Shown: positions 46,206 through 56,218 of the stretch, piece by piece
How positions within the stretch are numbered: position 1 is the first letter of the stretch
Layout of the letters: the number at the start of each line of letters is the position of its first letter
From: Tieghemostelium lacteum
Taxonomy: Eukaryota > Evosea > Eumycetozoa > Dictyosteliales > Raperosteliaceae
Reading direction: 5' to 3'
Assembly (NCBI GenBank): GCA_001606155.1
Contig: LODT01000001.1
Location: 1,337,371-1,401,370 of the forward strand
Length of the DNA stretch: 64,000 bases
Made by a program: the position numbers and the translations under genes
Notes under the pieces: generated by a model
What the model was told of the DNA's origin: nothing
Databases searched by the model: none
The model's input: only the letters and a program-made list of their open reading frames with translations

Positions 46206-47516
46206 TTAGTATGTTTTTATATCTTTGATAAATTGAAGTTTTTCATCTTGTGTGATTTTACATTGGTTTTCCCAGTTTTCTGGAATTAATTGTTGTGAGA
46301 TTCTAATAAATTCATCAAGAGGACACATGTTATCAACTTCTTTGGATTTGCATTCGGAGATGTGTGTTGGAGTTTGATTGTATATCACTTTAATGTAATG
46401 GTTATCAGTTGGTGATTTGGATGGTGTTTGAGGTTGAGTATCTTCAAATAATAGGAATTCCAATGACGATGATGTAATGGGATGATATTTATCTTCGTAC
46501 ATGTCATAGGCAACCAATAGAGATGTAAGTGAATGATCATGTGCTGAGTAATATGCAAGTTTTAGATCTTTAACTGATGGATCATTATTAAGTTTCAATT
46601 GTAGCTGATCTTGCATTTCTTTTATAAATCTACCAATAGCCAATTGTGATACACCATCTTTTCTATAAATTCCTTCAAATTTTGATTCTTTTGCAGATTC
46701 TTGATACATTCTATCAATAATGTCTTCTGTTATACCTTTGGGAATTGGTAAGCCATGGGTTTGTAAGGAATCAAATTCATGTACTAAATGAATATAACTT
46801 GTAACCTTTGGTCTATAAAATAGAGATTCACCATTTTCTTTACTTTTTTCTAAGATCTCTTCAAGTTGTTTAGTGAATTTATCCAACTGATTGTCTTTAT
46901 GATCTTTTAATACCAATGGATGATGTCTTGATAATTGACATAAGAAATGGTATCTCTCACAATCCACCAATTTTCTATTTAATGGAGGTGTCATAGTCTC
47001 ACTAACCAAAGGGTGAATTAAAAATGTGGAATGTGGTACTTTATCACTTTGATTAAAGTCACCACCGTATAAACCATGCATTAGTGATCTTGCTGAACTT
47101 ATAGTTCTTTCCTTATCAGTAGATCTCACATAAATCTCATTGGCATTGAAGTTAGGATTTAAGAATCCAAGTTTATCCATAAACAAAGTTCTATAAGATC
47201 TACCAAGATGCATTAGATCACTTACGCCGTTGACTGTCAATTGTCCAGTTTCACATTCCGTAGTCTGACTATTACTAAATAGGTTCTCTGTTGAATTACA
47301 GACCCACAGAGACATTGGATAGTGTCTAACCTCTGTAGTTCTTCTACCATGACGGGTCATTAACTGAACAAATTTTAATTTATACTTATCATTTGTGTAT
47401 TCATGATAAGGTATTTCAAATTTTCTCCATGATTCCATTAAAGGTGATTTCCAATTACCACCACTATCATCTTGACATTTAATTTCATTTTTAAAATATT
47501 TAAAGTAATTAAACAT
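46206..47516 (-). CDS. Histidine acid phosphatase family protein
   Basis: 436 residues, ATG 47514-47516. The phosphate pocket RHGRRTTEV supplies the nucleophilic His, and the proton-donor motif is in YYSAHDHSLTSLL. EIYVRSTDKERTISSA and GLYGGDF also match this branch of the histidine phosphatases. Cysteines in CNSTENLFSNSQTTEC and near CERYHFLC suggest disulphides, so a secreted or lysosomal enzyme would be expected. However, the annotated N-terminus (MFNYFKYFKNEIKCQDD) is not a signal peptide. A small upstream exon could be missing. D. discoideum counting factor 60 belongs to the same superfamily, but I cannot assign orthology. Confidence 0.85.
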   Translation of the reverse strand: MFNYFKYFKNEIKCQDDSGGNWKSPLMESWRKFEIPYHEYTNDKYKLKFVQLMTRHGRRTTEVRHYPMSLWVCNSTENLFSNSQTTECETGQLTVNGVSDLMHLGRSYRTLFMDKLGFLNPNFNANEIYVRSTDKERTISSARSLMHGLYGGDFNQSDKVPHSTFLIHPLVSETMTPPLNRKLVDCERYHFLCQLSRHHPLVLKDHKDNQLDKFTKQLEEILEKSKENGESLFYRPKVTSYIHLVHEFDSLQTHGLPIPKGITEDIIDRMYQESAKESKFEGIYRKDGVSQLAIGRFIKEMQDQLQLKLNNDPSVKDLKLAYYSAHDHSLTSLLVAYDMYEDKYHPITSSSLEFLLFEDTQPQTPSKSPTDNHYIKVIYNQTPTHISECKSKEVDNMCPLDEFIRISQQLIPENWENQCKITQDEKLQFIKDIKTY

Positions 47517-48013
47517 TCTTTCTATTAATTACTGTTTAGTAATAAAATATAGAACTATTATAATAATAATGATTGCACATTTTTTTATAAAAGAAATCAA
47601 AAGTGCAAATCATTCTATAAAATTTCACAAAATTAAAGTCAAATGATTAAATTTCACAAGATACAATCCAACTTTGAAATTTCAAATCTATGAGTCATAA
47701 TATGGGAAATATAAGTTTTAGATCAATTTATCAATTAATTGTTTGTTGATTTTTAGCCGTTGAGAATATTTGAATTTTGAAAAATATTTACTACTAAAAA
47801 AAATTTTTTCAAATTTATTTATTTATCTTTTACATTGTATTTATTTTGATTTATTAATTTTATAAATTAATCTAGATTTAGACTCAACCAATTTATTTAA
47901 AGTGATATTTAATTACTATTATTTTAAAATATAAAACAATTGTATAAATTTTATATATTATTTCCTCTCATTTCCCATCTCATATTTTTATAAACAAAGA
48001 ACATCAAATAATC
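47517..48013. promoter_or_regulatory. Divergent intergenic, 497 bp
   Basis: This lies between the divergent phosphatase and securin-like genes. It is very AT-rich with no frame. A CCTCTCATTTCCCATCTCAT stretch at about 47964-47983 lies just before the securin-like ATG and is likely near its transcription start. Nothing else is supported. Confidence 0.45.
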
Positions 48014-48671
48014 ATGATCTCAACTAGCAATTCACTAAGATTAAATGCTCTAGAAAAGGAAAACTCTGTACAGAATAGTATTTCAAAGAAATCAAGTTTA
48101 CAAATCAATGGTGCACCATTAAAACAAAAAGGTGCTCTAACTGGTGAAAGAAAAGCTTTAGGTGATGTAACCAATAGTAATACAAAATCAACAACTTCAA
48201 TCAAGAATAAGGATGTATCTTCAAAATTATTATTTGTACCTCAATCTACAACACCGCAAATCAAAGTATGTACACTTCAAACTTGTTCTATTATTTTAAA
48301 AAAAAAGGCGCAAAATATTAATATTATAATTTAAATTATAGAAAAAGGTTACATCAACTAATACACCAATTATTTTTGGTAGTACTACTACTGTATCATC
48401 AACTAAAAAGAAACAGTTACAAAATAATTTTGAAAATACAGTATTATCAGCACCTCCAAATCCTCTTAGAGTAAATTCTAAATTCTCTAACAAAACCATT
48501 GAAAATCTAGTAATGACACCATCAATGGACACACCAATAATCTGGAATGATGATAGTATCTCATTTGATGACAATGCAATTCAAGAATTAAATTTTGATT
48601 CCAATTTTGAACCCTCTGTCATTCAAGATAACTTTTCATTTTCAGATTACTATAATGATATGATAATATAA
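48014..48671 (+). CDS. Securin-like candidate APC/C substrate with KEN box and D-box, two exons
   Basis: Exons 48014..48265 and 48342..48671, GTATGT donor and TATAG acceptor, phase 0, 193 residues. Residues 15-17 are a KEN box (ALEKENSVQ). Residues 46-54 are a destruction box, RKALGDVTN (RxxL plus the downstream Asn). The rest is Ser/Thr/Asn-rich and looks disordered, with NPLRVNSKF near residue 125. The C-terminal part is acidic and hydrophobic (WNDDSISFDDNAIQELNFDS), and the last residues are YYNDMII. Short length, disorder, N-terminal KEN followed by an RKALG D-box and an acidic tail are the general plan of securins, which inhibit separase until anaphase. B-type cyclins also carry such D-boxes, but no cyclin fold is present. 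The securin role is inference. Confidence 0.7.
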
Positions 48672-48836
48672 ATTCCATTCCATAAATACATTATAATCAA
48701 TTTGTATATTTTCCCTCCCTCTCTCCCTTCCTCTTCCAACATTCTCGAGATTTCTATTTTATATATAATGTTTTTTTTAGAAATAAAAATATTATTATTA
48801 GCCTCAAATAGTCATATATATTGAATTGTTTGAAAT

Positions 48837-49478
48837 TTATTGCATTAGATCATAATCATCCAATTCACCTTTATATTCCATAACTTTCTTTCTCATTACA
48901 GAGGTATCTACCCAAGTCATAAAATCTTGAAATTTTCTAGTGACAATCAATGCAGGATCTTTAACAATTTCAGGACCTATTCTAATGTGGCCATGTCTCA
49001 GTAGAGAGACAGCATGTGGTAGATTTTGTGCAAATTTCATTCTAACTAACATTGTTGATATTCTTCTTCTACAAAATGCTGAAACTCCAATTTTTGTTAA
49101 TTCTGATGGTGTTGGTGTATCAATGATACCCATATTATAAAATTTCTCTGCTAATTCACCTGATAATTTATGTTTAACTGGATCTTTATCATCCAATTCT
49201 GATATAGCTGTAAGTAGTTTCTTTAATTGTGCACAAATCTTTAAATATCTAATATTATAATACATTAAAATTAATAAATATTCATTATATACCTTTATGT
49301 GAATTAAGATTTGATTATAAAACAATCTATTGAATACTTTAACATACTCTGAAAACTCTTCTTTTCCTGATAAACCATATCTACTAATAATTAACAAATC
49401 AGTTGGATTTTCTTTTTTATAATGTACAAAATTAACTTTTTTTAATAGTTTCTTTTCATGATATTTAAGATCTCTCAT
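48837..49478 (-). CDS. imp3: U3 snoRNP protein IMP3, two exons
   Basis: The open frame is uninterrupted for 213 codons, but an in-frame 99-bp intron (49337..49239, GTATTC...TTTAAAG) should be removed. This gives exons 49478..49338 and 49238..48837 and 180 residues, the family size. The splice restores the conserved alignment EEFSEYVK-ICAQLKKLLTA. Other landmarks: N-terminal MRDLKYHEKKLLKKVNF, an S4 RNA-binding domain (FCRRRISTMLVRMKFAQNLP, then HGHIRIGPEIVKDPALIVTR) and FMTWVDTSVMRKKVMEY, then DDYDL. IMP3 binds U3 snoRNA and helps it pair with pre-18S rRNA in the small-subunit processome. The intron has no stop and a length divisible by three, so it is easily missed. Confidence 0.92.
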   Translation of the reverse strand: MRDLKYHEKKLLKKVNFVHYKKENPTDLLIISRYGLSGKEEFSEYVKVFNRLFYNQILIHIKVYNEYLLILMYYNIRYLKICAQLKKLLTAISELDDKDPVKHKLSGELAEKFYNMGIIDTPTPSELTKIGVSAFCRRRISTMLVRMKFAQNLPHAVSLLRHGHIRIGPEIVKDPALIVTRKFQDFMTWVDTSVMRKKVMEYKGELDDYDLMQ

Positions 49479-49604
49479 TTTGTTTTATATTTGAATCAAT
49501 GAGATCTTTAAATTCAAGTGTAGGTGAGTAAAAATAAAAAAAATTAAAATTAATTTCTCGGTCGTTTTTTTTTGCGAACTGAATTTGTTGATGGGGTATG
49601 AAGT

Positions 49605-50654
49605 TTATATAAATTTATGAAATAGTTTATTGGTAGAATGTGCTACATCCAAAACAAATTCATAAGTTAAAAACATTATGCAAGAATTTGGTACTACTCT
49701 TGCAACATGAGGACCCACACCTTTAAATAGACCTCTTATACCTTCTTCTTTGACAATCAAAGCCATACCGGGTAATACATTTGTATATTTTATAGGAGCA
49801 CCAGGTGCCAATTGTTCTCTCATACGAGTTCTAATGACTTCATGAGGATAGGTTGTAACAGCTGCTACTAACTTACTGCTACCTGCCGACACTAGGTACT
49901 CAGTGGTCGTCAATGACTCGTAATCTGGATAGTTACACTCCCGTTTCTTTTCCAAAATGGATCTTTTCATTTTTTCATATAAAACAAATTGAAATGCAGA
50001 TTCTGAAACACCGATAATCGATGCACTAAGACCTTTAAAGAACCCAGTAGGACCCTCTTCACGAATGATATTGAGGCAACAGTGTAAATAGCCTCTGTAT
50101 CTTGTACCTTCGTTAAAATTCTTTAAATTGGTTTGTAATTGAAGACGTGTTTTTATAAGCCATATAGGGCTTGTAAGAATAGCCACTGCAACGCCTGCAC
50201 TCGATGCTGAGGTAGCCCACAGGATAGGGCCTTCTTGGTAGCCTAACTTCTCCATTATGGATTTTGTAAAACTATAAGTTGAAAAATGTATGGCTCTTGC
50301 AGGTACAACACCAAAGAGATGAGGTCCTAGTCCTTTCCAAAGTGCCTTTATACCCTCTCTTTTAGCTAGATGGTAGAGTGAGTAGGCAGATGCTGGAACA
50401 AACCTAGGTTTTCCAATATATAATAAATCTGAATTCTTTCCTTGTAATTGTGTTTTTATAACCTCTAACGGAGATGTTACAATAACTCCAACAGCTCCAC
50501 CTAATCCACCTGCTATAAAATGTAAAATTGCGTTTTTTGATCTTTCTTCTCTCGGCTGATGTTGAACTAGTTTTATAGGTTTATATATTTGATTATTGGT
50601 ATTATTAGGTTGATGTAAATTCTGTAATTGTAATAAATAAGTATATATAGACAT
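49605..50654 (-). CDS. Mitochondrial carrier, SLC25A33/36 (pyrimidine nucleotide) type
   Basis: 349 residues with the threefold carrier repeat. Signature motifs: SPLEVIKTQLQGK, SPIWLIKTRLQLQ and YPHEVIRTRMREQ. The SPIW variant in repeat 2 and the FIAGGLGGAVGVIVTSPLEV start point to the Rim2/SLC25A33/SLC25A36 group, which exchanges pyrimidine nucleotides across the inner mitochondrial membrane. Each repeat ends with the expected G-[LI]-x-x-x-G turn (LWKGLGPHL, FFKGLSASI, LFKGVGPHV). Residues 1-45 are a Gln/Asn-rich extension. Single exon, ATG 50652-50654. Substrate class inferred from motif similarity. Confidence 0.88.
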   Translation of the reverse strand: MSIYTYLLQLQNLHQPNNTNNQIYKPIKLVQHQPREERSKNAILHFIAGGLGGAVGVIVTSPLEVIKTQLQGKNSDLLYIGKPRFVPASAYSLYHLAKREGIKALWKGLGPHLFGVVPARAIHFSTYSFTKSIMEKLGYQEGPILWATSASSAGVAVAILTSPIWLIKTRLQLQTNLKNFNEGTRYRGYLHCCLNIIREEGPTGFFKGLSASIIGVSESAFQFVLYEKMKRSILEKKRECNYPDYESLTTTEYLVSAGSSKLVAAVTTYPHEVIRTRMREQLAPGAPIKYTNVLPGMALIVKEEGIRGLFKGVGPHVARVVPNSCIMFLTYEFVLDVAHSTNKLFHKFI

Positions 50655-50739
50655 TGATCACTAATTCTAGGACATATAATGTCTCTTTCTGGTTAAAATG
50701 TGAAAAATTAATAATTAATTTTTTTTGATTCGTTTCGGT

Positions 50740-51260
50740 GTTATAAATGTTCCCAGTTGGACAGCAAATTTTTATTGTTGGTTTTAATAATTTGATTATC
50801 TCAAATGTGTTGTAATATACAAATGCATTTTGAACATCAGTTAAAAAGATAAATTCAACATCTTTATACCGTAGATATGGGTTGAAAAATGTAAATGTTA
50901 AACAACTGATTGTAAAGTATCTAAACCTGCATCATTAGTCGCAGATCCTCCATCACCTATATAAATCTTCTTATATCTACCAACAGTTACAACGTGGTCA
51001 ATTAGTTGACCCCACCAGTAGGTTGTAGTATTCATGGGTGATCTTTGATTTACAGGTACCATTTCAATGACTGCATATCTCTCATTTTCATTGCTATTTG
51101 AAGAACTAGTATGTACATATTTTGATACCCTTAAACTCTCTAATAAACCTTCACCACCATCACTAATTGTCAATATTATATTTTCTCTATCATTATTTAA
51201 AAGCTGTTTAAATTTAGTGTACGTCTGATTACCTAATTCTGTTGAAGAAATAGAATCTAA
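50740..51260 (-). pseudogene. Glycerate kinase (GarK/GlxK-type) pseudogene
   Basis: The reverse strand carries a short open part (LDSISSTELGNQTYTKFKQ, then TISDGGEGLLESL, then IYIGDGGSATNDAGLDTLQS). It contains two hallmark glycerate 2-kinase motifs, SDGGEG and GGSATNDAG. The reading frame has no ATG at the proper start: the expected PDSFKGSLSA-like beginning is cut by a stop, leaving only DSISSTELG. It then stops at 50898. Just beyond, in another frame, EFIFLTDVQNAF resembles the next conserved DV-NPL motif. The family is about 370-400 residues, so this is a truncated, frameshifted relic. An in-frame micro-gene from ATG 51173 is possible but unlikely. Confidence 0.7.
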
Positions 51261-51471
51261 GAGTCATATGCAATCAAGTAATTCATTTTAGTTTTTATTA
51301 TTTATTCCCAAAGTTAACAAAATGTAAACATTATGATTTAAATTATGACATTTAATTGAATACCAAATATAGTCATCAGATCTAAAAATTTTAATCAAAA
51401 TTTTTAATTTTTTTTATCATTGTATATTTTTCTACAGTTAAATTACAATTGTATAGGTTATTCAATCAATA

Positions 51472-52260
51472 ATGAATCAATTAAATACTAAATCAATGAG
51501 AAAAGTTTATCAACAACAACAAATTAATCATCAACTTCAAAATCAATTTCAACATCTTCTACAACTTAAAAAACAACAACCTCTAAATAAAGAGGAACAA
51601 AAACAACTTCAACTACTACAGATTAAAATTGATCAAAAACAACAACTAGATGATTTTCTTCAATATCTAGAAGATAAATTAAAAGAAAAAAAATTAAAAA
51701 AAGTAATTAAAGTTGAAGAAAACTGGAAGGACACAGATTGGGCCAGTAACAATGATTTCCAGGAGGCATATAAAAGAATATACGGCTTCAAGAGAAATAA
51801 TAAGTGGGATTTGTTCTTCTGGCCAATTGTTTTGGTTTTGATACTATTTTGTTTTAATGGTATCAAGAAAGAGTTGAGTTTTAGTACTCAACAACAAGGA
51901 AGGGAATTAGCCCCAACAAAGTTTCTGGATTCAGTTCCAGAATATAGATACTACAAAGAAGTATCTTATGTTGTAGAAGATGAAGAAGTGGAAAAAGAAA
52001 AAGAAATTGGAATTGGTACATGGACTGCCAAGTACTCTTTTAGAAAATTATCTAAAGATGGCATTTTTCTTGTACCTGCCAGACCTGGTACTGAAGTATC
52101 AATTGTGCTGGTACAAGTACCCGAGCCAATGTATTTCTCTCCAGATACTGTTAATGAAATTGGTACTCATATGGTCTTGGTATCATTCAAAATGTGCAGA
52201 GGATTCAATCTTTCTAGACTATTGCTGAATATCTGGATTCAAATTTTAGAATTTTGGTAA
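51472..52260 (+). CDS. Unknown single-span membrane protein with N-terminal coiled coil; 3' end possibly damaged
   Basis: 262 residues from ATG 51472. Residues 1-85 are Gln/Lys/Leu-rich and should form a coiled coil. At about 115-135 there is a hydrophobic span (LFFWPIVLVLILFCFNGI), then a soluble region with GTWTAKYSFRKLSKDGIFLV. Its family is not recognised. The last 25 codons (LSRLLLNIWIQILEFW) look out of frame. In the -1 frame the DNA instead reads NVQRIQSF, a TAG, then TIAEYLDSNFRILVKFIN, followed by a plausible intron (52274-52332, GTAAGT...ATATAG) and YNTNRLYKILCITC. So the true C-terminus may have been lost by a frameshift plus a stop. Confidence 0.6.
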   Translation: MNQLNTKSMRKVYQQQQINHQLQNQFQHLLQLKKQQPLNKEEQKQLQLLQIKIDQKQQLDDFLQYLEDKLKEKKLKKVIKVEENWKDTDWASNNDFQEAYKRIYGFKRNNKWDLFFWPIVLVLILFCFNGIKKELSFSTQQQGRELAPTKFLDSVPEYRYYKEVSYVVEDEEVEKEKEIGIGTWTAKYSFRKLSKDGIFLVPARPGTEVSIVLVQVPEPMYFSPDTVNEIGTHMVLVSFKMCRGFNLSRLLLNIWIQILEFW

Positions 52261-53309
52261 AGTTCATTAATTGGTAAGTTCTCATTCAAATAGGAATCAT
52301 GTGTTGAAAGAATATTAATTTGATGTATATAGGTACAATACCAATCGGCTTTATAAGATCTTGTGTATTACATGTTAAAATTTCAAAATTTAAGTTTATT
52401 TATTATGTAATATTATATTAATTGTTTGGCAATTAGTTTTCAATTTACCATTTGGATATCTCAATTGTAATACTATAACACATACCATCTATTGTAATAG
52501 TACCAAAGTGTAATAATTTACTCACAACAAATAACTAGAGTGTGGATGTATATGTATGTCAATTAAAAATTGAATTAATCATATGCATCATGAAGCTCAA
52601 CTGAAATTAATATTTATTTATAAATTTAATGGGGTAGCTCAGGCTGATCCCAATCCATTATTTAATCAACTTAACAAACTTACCTAGTATCCAAATAATC
52701 AAACTTATCCACCAATTAACCTAGCTAGATCAATCATTCATCTAAATAAAATTCTCATATTAGATTATAATAGTTCATTATATTGAACTTTTTATCCACT
52801 AAAATATATTTATTTATTTAATTGTTATAATATTAAATATTCGTTTACATATTCACATATTAATAAATTTACATTTAAATTACTTAATATAAAATAAATC
52901 ATATCAAAAACTTCGAATTTATGAAATGGTTACCATAAGAACTAATGTATGTACCATTTCTTCTTGTAAAACTGAAATTCTAAAGTTCTACATATTTTGT
53001 TATGAAAGTGAAGAAAACAAGAAGGTCTTATGAGTAGGAGAAGAGGCATAGGAGGAAGAAACTTGGTATCCAATTAATACCTTTTGCATAGTCTCTCTTT
53101 ATTGAATATTTTCTAAACTATTCAAAGACTTTATGTATTAAATAAAATAAATATATATAACAAAAATTTAGAAATAAATAGTTTTTGTTTAATTATTTCT
53201 TTCAAAATTTTTTTTAAAAACTTTAATTATAATTACTTAAAAGGCTCAATATCCCAACATTATTGGATTGTTTATATATTTTATTAAATTTGTAAATAGT
53301 ATTGATATT
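52261..53309. other. Gene-poor AT-rich DNA with two small relics
   Basis: About 52582-52796 (+) reads as HHEAQLKLIFIYKFNGVAQA, then DPNPLFNQLNKLT, a stop, then YPPINLARSIIHLNK. It looks like a decayed coding fragment of unknown type. About 53000-53105 is a diverged match to 56688-56795 (both contain AGAAGGTCTTATGA and AGGAGAAGAGGCATA), so it is probably a fragment of the same LTR-type element. The remainder is A/T homopolymer-rich and holds nothing I can support. Confidence 0.4.
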
Positions 53310-53480
53310 CCTTCTTTACCAAATCTCTTCCATTCGACTACTCAAAGTTCACCATATCTAACACAATCTATATCTTCGAATCTACTCACCAATTCAAAAG
53401 CATAGTCAAACATCTCCAATTCAAAGATATCCTTCTTCAAAACACAACATCTACAAAAGTGAAATATAGAGATCGATAGC
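53310..53480 (+). mobile_element. Third, heavily decayed fragment of the non-LTR retroelement
   Basis: Same orientation as the copy at 54285. Shared words are ACCAAATCTCTTCCATT, GACTACTCAAA and CACCAATTCAAAA, and AACATCTACAA occurs in order. This corresponds to the reverse-transcriptase C-terminal zinc-knuckle region of the other copies, with many indels. The DNA after it (about 53538-53627) encodes VYVEAFTWTSNGKSCSGS in one frame, an unrelated relic. Confidence 0.55.
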
Positions 53481-54284
53481 ACACAAGTACTGTGAAGGAA
53501 AGGTGAAAAGAACTTTGAAAAAAGGTTTAAAAGTATTTGACACCGTTTATGTGGAAGCGTTTACATGGACCTCTAATGGAAAAAGTTGCTCTGGTTCAGC
53601 TATAGCAATTAAAAATGATCAAGAATAATCAAAAGTAAAGAAATTGTTTATAGTTTTACATTTTCATAATGATTCAAAAAAGAATGCAAAGACATAAAAA
53701 GAGTATAAGAATTTTAATTCAATAAAATTACTAATATTAAAAGTCTATTAAAATATGACAAGAATTCTTTTTTGAAGTCTTTACTTAAAAATTTGTTATA
53801 TATAATATAGTCTTGGTATTAAAACTGTAGTGAAATCTAATTTATTTTATCTTAAGATCTTATAAAAAGACTGTAATAAAGGAGGGTAAATACTCAAAAG
53901 GGATATTTAATGCCTTGCATCATCCTTATTTGGAAAATACTACCAAAGATTGAATTAACAGACTACAATCAAGGGATATAAGAATCATTGGACTATTTAT
54001 AATGAATGAAAGAAAAAATGTTTTGAAATCCTAATTATATTAAACAATAAAAACAGTGCTATCTATCCACCAATAATGGAGCTATTGTACTTAACTACAG
54101 TTATTCATTTTAGGATCCTAATAATCCAAGTCTTTGCAAATTGTAGATCAAAGTGAGCGTAATAGTCTCTTGAACTCTTTTTCAATTTTGCCTTATTAGG
54201 AGATCCTTCTTTTTAAATATAAAATTAATTAATTTAATAAATAAAGTATAAATCAAATTTGAGTTATTTTGGTGAATTCACCCC

Positions 54285-54996
54285 CTATCTTCAACCATTC
54301 AAAAGAGATAGGTCAACTCCCCTACAAAAACTTCTTTTCAATTAATGACAACCCTATCTTCCAAATCAACTAAAAAAAATTTACCACACAACACTACTAC
54401 CATCTGTATCTATAAATCAAATACAAAAAAGACCTATCCAAACAACCTCAAACCAATATTTACCAGCTCAAGGAAGGTAAATTTATTCCCCTTAAGTACC
54501 AATCAGCAAAGTTATAGATCCAAACCACCACAACATAATATTCCGTTACATCACCAAATCTCTTCCATTAGACTACTCAAACAAAAAATGCACCTTGTGC
54601 AACACAGTCTCTGAATCAATCTCCACCCGCATCTTTTTTGAATGCCAAACAACCACTACTGGATACACTCATCAATTCAAAAACACAATCAAATATTTCC
54701 AACTCAAAGATATTGAATGGACTCCTACTTCAATTCTCAACATCTACAATAGTAAATACCACATAATTCTAATTCTCATACACGGATACATCCAATTTAA
54801 TCAAAATACCTACCCTTAACCAAATCCTAAATATAATCCACCTAGAAAAAGAACTCCTTAAAGACAAAATCCTGCAGCTCCTAATAAACGGATCTAGACC
54901 ATACTCAAATTCAACAATACTTCAAAATATAAATAAAAAAAACAACTGATGTCGGCTTTGTGAGCCCTCTCAGTACAATTAAAATTTTTAAAAAAA
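54285..54996 (+). mobile_element. 5'-truncated non-LTR retrotransposon with 11-bp target-site duplication (copy A)
   Basis: Flanked by a perfect duplication GAATTCACCCC at 54274-54284 and 54997-55007. The 3' end is AATTTTTAAAAAAA, as expected of a poly(A)-type element. About 54585-54830 encodes the C-terminal zinc-binding end of a LINE-type ORF2 in broken frames (CTLCNTVSESIST, then FFECQTTTTGYTHQF). This is a C-x2-C...H-x-FFEC knuckle typical of non-LTR reverse transcriptase tails. Only the last 0.7 kb is present, the usual result of 5' truncation during target-primed reverse transcription. No active reverse transcriptase domain is present here. Confidence 0.82.
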
Positions 54997-55007
54997 GAAT
55001 TCACCCC

Positions 55008-55929
55008 TTTTGGTTGGTATCTGGAATCTTTAGTCTCCCATATAAGAGGCATACATCTTACAGACATCAAATTTATATAAAGGACCTTTATATCCATTCA
55101 CTCCACACCAATGGAACAGTCTATATGACTTTCTGCTATATCTTGTTATAACAGCTCTGAATGTATTGCCTGGTTCAGTGATAGAGACAACGTTAGACCT
55201 GCTCTAGGAATATCCAGTGTTCTACATTTTAAAATATTAAAATATCATCTATGCTTTTCTAAAATAGTCTTCATTTATTTCCTTCATTAATTAATCTGCT
55301 TTTCTATTTATATAAGTGTATTGAAGACTCGCAATTACTTTTATCTAAAACAAATTTGAAGTATCCACAATTAGAAAAAATCAGAGACTTTGAAGAAAAC
55401 AGGATGCAATAAAATAATACCATTCCATTCTGGATACAGTAGGTCAATTTAAAGTCTGTTAATGGAGATGGTCTGACAGAAAAGAAGCCAATAGTGTATT
55501 TGCATAGTAAAGGTGAACAACTATGTAGGCTTTGTAATTGCAAAGGATGAAAATATCCGGAACTTATGCATTTGTAAGATTCTTTTTATCTTGAGATCAC
55601 CAAGTTTATTCTGCCTAAGGTTGAAACCAAATACAAAATGAATAGCTTCAATGACTCTAGAAAACCTGAATATAATTAAAAATTTTCCATTTTATTAAAT
55701 GTTCTAGTAAAAATATTTTTGAATTTTTGGAATTCATTGGACAAATATATCAAAACTATAATAAAAAAATTATATATTTAAATATTTATGGTTACTGTGT
55801 TTTTGTATATAGTTTCGGTGTTTTTTTATTTTAGCTCTCTAGAAATACTCATACCAAAAATGAATGCAAATACTTCAAAAAGGTTAAACTAGAATTATTT
55901 AACCAAAATATTTTAAAAAGTTATACATC
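55008..55929. other. Gene-poor stretch between the element copies
   Basis: Short open frames only, none with recognisable content. About 55304-55543 on the minus strand has an ATG frame (80 codons) of mixed, uncertain composition. There is no clear repeat with other parts of the window. It is probably more decayed sequence, including the continuing 3' part of the PHD/SPOC pseudogene near 55900. Confidence 0.4.
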
Positions 55930-56218
55930 TCCCAGAAATAGTAGAATATCATCTGATTGCTTTGTTGAAAAGCAACTAACAGAGCATCACAAGTCAATGT
56001 CTAAACATCTACTCTACTTTCACTCTTATTTTGTTCATAGACTTTAATGACTGGTTTAGGAGGTAGTTTTGTTAAATGTACATTTAATTCTGAACTACTT
56101 GATGTATGACCACTAATCTAGTTCCATTATTCTACTATTATTATTACTCTCATCCTTTGGGATTTTATTTAACAAGTGTGGCTAAATAACACCTTTTTTC
56201 TATAATAAGGTTGATTTG

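Noticed and set aside
52615-52650. GGGGTAGCTCAGG resembling a tRNA D-arm
   Set aside because: No anticodon or T-arm follows, and the DNA reads as a decayed coding fragment.
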